Assembly: GCA_012961565.1 (NCBI GenBank) | Contig: DTZC01000184.1 | Span: forward strand, 1 to 5,506 | Source: Dehalococcoidia bacterium | GTDB lineage: Bacteria; Chloroflexota; Dehalococcoidia; GIF9; UBA5629 | Direction of reading: 5' to 3' | DNA: 5,506 nucleotides | Shown here: piece after piece, positions 5,469 to 5,506 of the stretch | How the letters are laid out: each line of letters begins with the position of its first letter | Numbering within the stretch: position 1 is the stretch's first letter | Notes under the pieces: model-generated | Told to the model about the DNA's origin: nothing | Databases searched by the model: none | What the model saw: the letters and a program-made list of their open reading frames with translations, nothing else | Made by a program: the position numbers and the translations under genes

Positions 5469-5506
5469 TGAAAGAAGTATTTGAGGGTATAAAAGTAGCT
5501 GATTTC
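5468..5506 (+). CDS. Start of a probable second class III CoA-transferase (partial, runs off the window)
   Basis: Only 13 codons are visible: MKEVFEGIKVADF. The EGIKV-x-DF pattern is the usual opening of CaiB/BaiF proteins (compare GYRVLDLT in the gene before). The ATG shares one base with the preceding TGA (TGATG), and a strong Shine-Dalgarno sequence lies upstream, so translation is probably coupled. A tandem pair of this family would fit a heteromeric CoA-transferase. The family call rests on a very short segment and is correspondingly tentative. Confidence 0.6.
   Translation, partial: MKEVFEGIKVADF

Noticed and set aside
1..5506. Search for CRISPR arrays, tandem repeats, insertion sequences, tRNA or rRNA genes, and defence or secondary-metabolite systems
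   Set aside because: None was seen by reading both strands. Nearly all of the window is explained by ordinary metabolic and transport genes.

Overview
The window looks like a piece of a catabolic, acyl-CoA-centred gene cluster from an anaerobic or facultatively anaerobic environmental bacterium. Base composition is balanced, with liberal use of AGA, AGG and ATA codons. The mix of a lipoprotein TRAP receptor, a class I CoA-transferase, a double-hotdog MaoC-type hydratase and tandem class III (CaiB/BaiF) CoA-transferases is common in uncultured Chloroflexota (Dehalococcoidia-like) and in some deltaproteobacterial lineages. I favour the former, but this is judged from gene content and protein style only, and taxonomic confidence is low to moderate.

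Layout. On the minus strand, 13-1077 encodes a complete DctP-type TRAP substrate-binding lipoprotein, read out of the left edge of the window. A 288-bp divergent intergenic region (1078-1365) carries two good sigma70-like promoters facing away from each other, each with a perfect TTGACA and a 17-nt spacer. It also contains a doubtful 37-codon ORF. On the plus strand, genes are tightly packed: a class I CoA-transferase (1366-2688), a 67-residue four-cysteine zinc-ribbon-like protein (2691-2894), a MaoC-like acyl dehydratase with an apparent TTG start overlapping the previous stop (2887-4050), a class III CoA-transferase (4164-5468), and the first 13 codons of what looks like a second class III CoA-transferase, overlapping by one base (from 5468). 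A 113-bp gap before 4164 holds a third promoter-like sequence.

How the genes may work together (inference). The TRAP receptor captures a small organic acid outside the membrane. One or more CoA-transferases activate the acid by moving CoA from a donor thioester, without spending ATP. The MaoC-like protein hydrates or dehydrates an enoyl-CoA or hydroxyacyl-CoA intermediate. The substrate cannot be read from the sequence. The least explained element is the small CPWC/CPRC protein embedded between the CoA-transferase and hydratase genes. Apart from it I see no sign of a novel system: no repeats, mobile elements, RNA genes, CRISPR or defence genes.
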